Positions 62,347 through 64,000 of a DNA stretch of 64,000 bases are shown in pieces (the stretch's first letter is position 1; each line of letters starts with the position of its first letter). The notes beneath the pieces are model-generated. The model was not told the DNA's origin. It did not search any database and worked only from the letters and a program-made list of their open reading frames with translations. Location of the stretch: positions 124,001 to 188,000 of the forward strand of contig NZ_BNJJ01000008.1 in NCBI RefSeq assembly GCF_016587435.1, read 5' to 3'. This stretch comes from Dictyobacter formicarum. GTDB taxonomy: Bacteria > Chloroflexota > Ktedonobacteria > Ktedonobacterales > Ktedonobacteraceae. The translations under genes and the position numbers were made by a program.

Positions 62347-64000
62347 ATGGATCACTACCGGTATCAACCCGAAGGGAAAAACACCTTCTTTAGAGCCTCC
62401 CATTATAGAGGAGGTAAAACAAATAACGCCAATACCTCAAAAACTTGATCCTTTGCTTCTTGGCACTGATTGCACAACCGGTGAGCCAATTACTTTAGAG
62501 CAGGAACAACGGCTGTCCGGACTCTATTTAATTGGCAAGACCGGCACCGGCAAAACAACGCTTCTTCTCAACCTTATTCTTCAGGATATCAGGCAAGGAA
62601 TGGGAGTCTGCTTTTTTGATACACATGGAGACGCCATTAATGCGCTTTTGGCCCGCATCCCTGCTCAAAGGATGCATGATGTGATTTTAATTGATCCGCT
62701 TGATAAAACCCATGCCTTTGGCTTAAATTTGCTTGAGTGCCCAGATCCCAACAATAAAGAAGAACAAAGCCGCGTTATATCCTCGGTAACTGAGATCTTT
62801 GCCAAATTGTTTACCCAAAGCGGTGATCTTTTAAAAGAAGCTCCTACCATGGCAGAGACGCTGCAAATGACTCTTCCTCTGCTGCTTGCCAGGCATACTC
62901 CGCCGCTCACCATTGCCGAACTGCCTCTACTTACCAGACATGCTTGTGTTCAAGAACAATTGCTAACTGCCAATGTGCATCCAATGGTGCAAAGTTTCTG
63001 GCGGGATGAGTACCAGGCGTTAAATAAAAAAGATCAACGAGAGCTTACCGCCTCAACCATCAAGCGTGTCCATGATTTTATCATTGATCCGTTTTTGTAT
63101 GAAATTATCGGACAAAGTAGAACAACTCTTAACTTTAGGCAAATCATGGATAGCGGAAAAATCCTATTGGTCAAACTTTCTCGGGAGCACAAGCTTATTA
63201 GCAGTCTTATCGGTAGCGTTATTGTGGCACAGATTGCCAATGCTGCCTTTTCCCGAGCGGATACTCCTTTTGAAAGGCGGGTGCAATTTAACTTGTATGC
63301 TGATGAATACCAGTTATTTTGTACGCCAACATTTGCCGAGTTACTTGCGGAGGTAAGAAAGTTTAAAATCGCTACCTGCGTTGCCCATCAGTGGCGCAGT
63401 CAGTTGGATCCTTCCAATCAAGGTGCCACTCTTAATGCCGGATCTATTATCATCCTGCAGGTAACCGCAGAGGACGCGGCCGAACTGGCTTCCCTTATTG
63501 CCCAAAAACCACCGGATCCTGAAACCAGAAAAGAAGTACGTGAGGCAATCTCTCGCCATCCGCTTGAGAGACTGACCCAGATCATCCATCCGCATGAGGA
63601 AATCCATGCCTTTACATCTGACTACCTGTTGTCACTTGTCCACTATAGTCAAACGCTAAAAGAAGATGAACTATGTGAGAACGAAGACTGCACCGCCTGC
63701 GCTACCCAATTGCAAGAGGGCAAGTTTCTCTTAGACCAGTTGCTGGTTGATGTGATGACCGGGCGCCTTCTCCCCTCCTCTCCTGTATTAGTTGAGCAAA
63801 TAAGTGAGATTGTGCTTATGCTAAGAGGGTTTTTGGGAATACAGACAAGTGCCAAGGTTGTACCCACGTATCGTTTGTCACACCGCTGGCCTCAAGGAAA
63901 CTACAAATCTGAAGTAACAACACATATACCCATAGACATTCAAAAGCACTTTATTGAATCGGTGCCCTTGCCTACTGGAGAAAAGGAGGTAAAAGAATTC
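62333..64000 (+). CDS. VirD4/TraG/HerA-like DNA-pumping ATPase (3' end outside window)
   Basis: An open frame of at least 556 residues running off the window. Walker A is GKTGTGKTT at residues 68-75 in LYLIGKTGTGKTTLLLNLIL; FFDTHGDAINALLARIP is typical of conjugative coupling and TraC/HerA-type ATPases; Walker B with catalytic Glu is LYADEYQLF near residue 322. RQIMDSGKILLVKLSREH and VAHQWRSQLDP also fit this group. No N-terminal membrane helices are present, unlike classical VirD4. GGAGG 9 bases upstream fixes ATG 62333, which overlaps the primase-like stop. It should move DNA during conjugation or mobilisation. Confidence 0.88.
   Translation, partial: MSHAEWITTGINPKGKTPSLEPPIIEEVKQITPIPQKLDPLLLGTDCTTGEPITLEQEQRLSGLYLIGKTGTGKTTLLLNLILQDIRQGMGVCFFDTHGDAINALLARIPAQRMHDVILIDPLDKTHAFGLNLLECPDPNNKEEQSRVISSVTEIFAKLFTQSGDLLKEAPTMAETLQMTLPLLLARHTPPLTIAELPLLTRHACVQEQLLTANVHPMVQSFWRDEYQALNKKDQRELTASTIKRVHDFIIDPFLYEIIGQSRTTLNFRQIMDSGKILLVKLSREHKLISSLIGSVIVAQIANAAFSRADTPFERRVQFNLYADEYQLFCTPTFAELLAEVRKFKIATCVAHQWRSQLDPSNQGATLNAGSIIILQVTAEDAAELASLIAQKPPDPETRKEVREAISRHPLERLTQIIHPHEEIHAFTSDYLLSLVHYSQTLKEDELCENEDCTACATQLQEGKFLLDQLLVDVMTGRLLPSSPVLVEQISEIVLMLRGFLGIQTSAKVVPTYRLSHRWPQGNYKSEVTTHIPIDIQKHFIESVPLPTGEKEVKEF

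Overview
The window looks like chromosomal DNA of a Gram-positive-type bacterium of the phylum Chloroflexota, most probably the class Ktedonobacteria. I infer this from gene content, not from a marker gene: a divergent chemoreceptor-like protein beside a DUF4388-type protein, lipoprotein-type solute-binding proteins, many ABC exporters, PAS/GAF histidine kinases, a HEAT-repeat protein, a STAND NTPase, a very large set of intergenic palindromes, and mixed ATG/GTG/TTG starts with strong Shine-Dalgarno sites. No rRNA, tRNA or CRISPR array was seen.

Region 1 (1-14.9 kb): the 5' part of a branched-chain amino-acid-type solute-binding lipoprotein (-), a chemoreceptor-like membrane protein and a DUF4388 protein (+), thioredoxin (-), a cupin (+), a serine beta-lactamase-family hydrolase (-), an NAD(P)-binding sugar-epimerase-like protein (+), two overlapping half-size ABC exporters (-), and an amidohydrolase/Rieske pair (-). 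Region 2 (15-29.2 kb): a GH38 alpha-mannosidase, a small membrane protein, a bifunctional-nuclease-family protein, a LacI regulator, a purine-nucleoside-permease-family secreted protein, a Pro-rich TPR membrane protein, a DEAD-box RNA helicase with a long leader, an ACT-domain protein and a frameshifted WYL regulator. Region 3 (29.9-38.3 kb): a heterodimeric ABC exporter operon and an oligopeptide-type ABC importer operon (binding protein plus two permeases, no ATPases). Region 4 (38.6-54.2 kb): a STAND NTPase, an MFS transporter, two histidine kinases, a SRPBCC protein, NUDIX, HAD, a PP2C phosphatase, a frameshifted phosphotransferase-like kinase, a split transketolase, a HEAT-repeat protein and a HTH-GAF regulator.

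Region 5 (about 55.28 kb to the window end) is a mobile element. It begins inside a short-chain dehydrogenase gene that is cut at codon 199. The element carries a large serine recombinase reading into the junction, a small coupled upstream gene, two paralogous stand-alone primase-polymerase-like proteins, a sigma-region-4-like DNA-binding protein, a SprT-like metalloprotein, an unknown 128-residue protein and a VirD4/TraG/HerA-like ATPase that runs off the window. I read it as an integrative conjugative or mobilizable element with its own replication priming. The recombinase's last codons and stop are supplied by the host gene, so its C-terminus should change on excision.

A second theme is a family of composite intergenic repeats between about 29 and 54.5 kb. 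Each has a GC-rich block (core GGGCGCGCATGCGCCC followed by GTCCGCAAAGGGG) next to a long, almost perfect hairpin of 21-33 bp whose sequence varies from copy to copy. One copy has expanded into a 62-bp tandem array. Three genes (WYL regulator, phosphotransferase, bifunctional nuclease) carry apparent single-base frameshifts in or near homopolymer runs; these may be real decay or sequence error.
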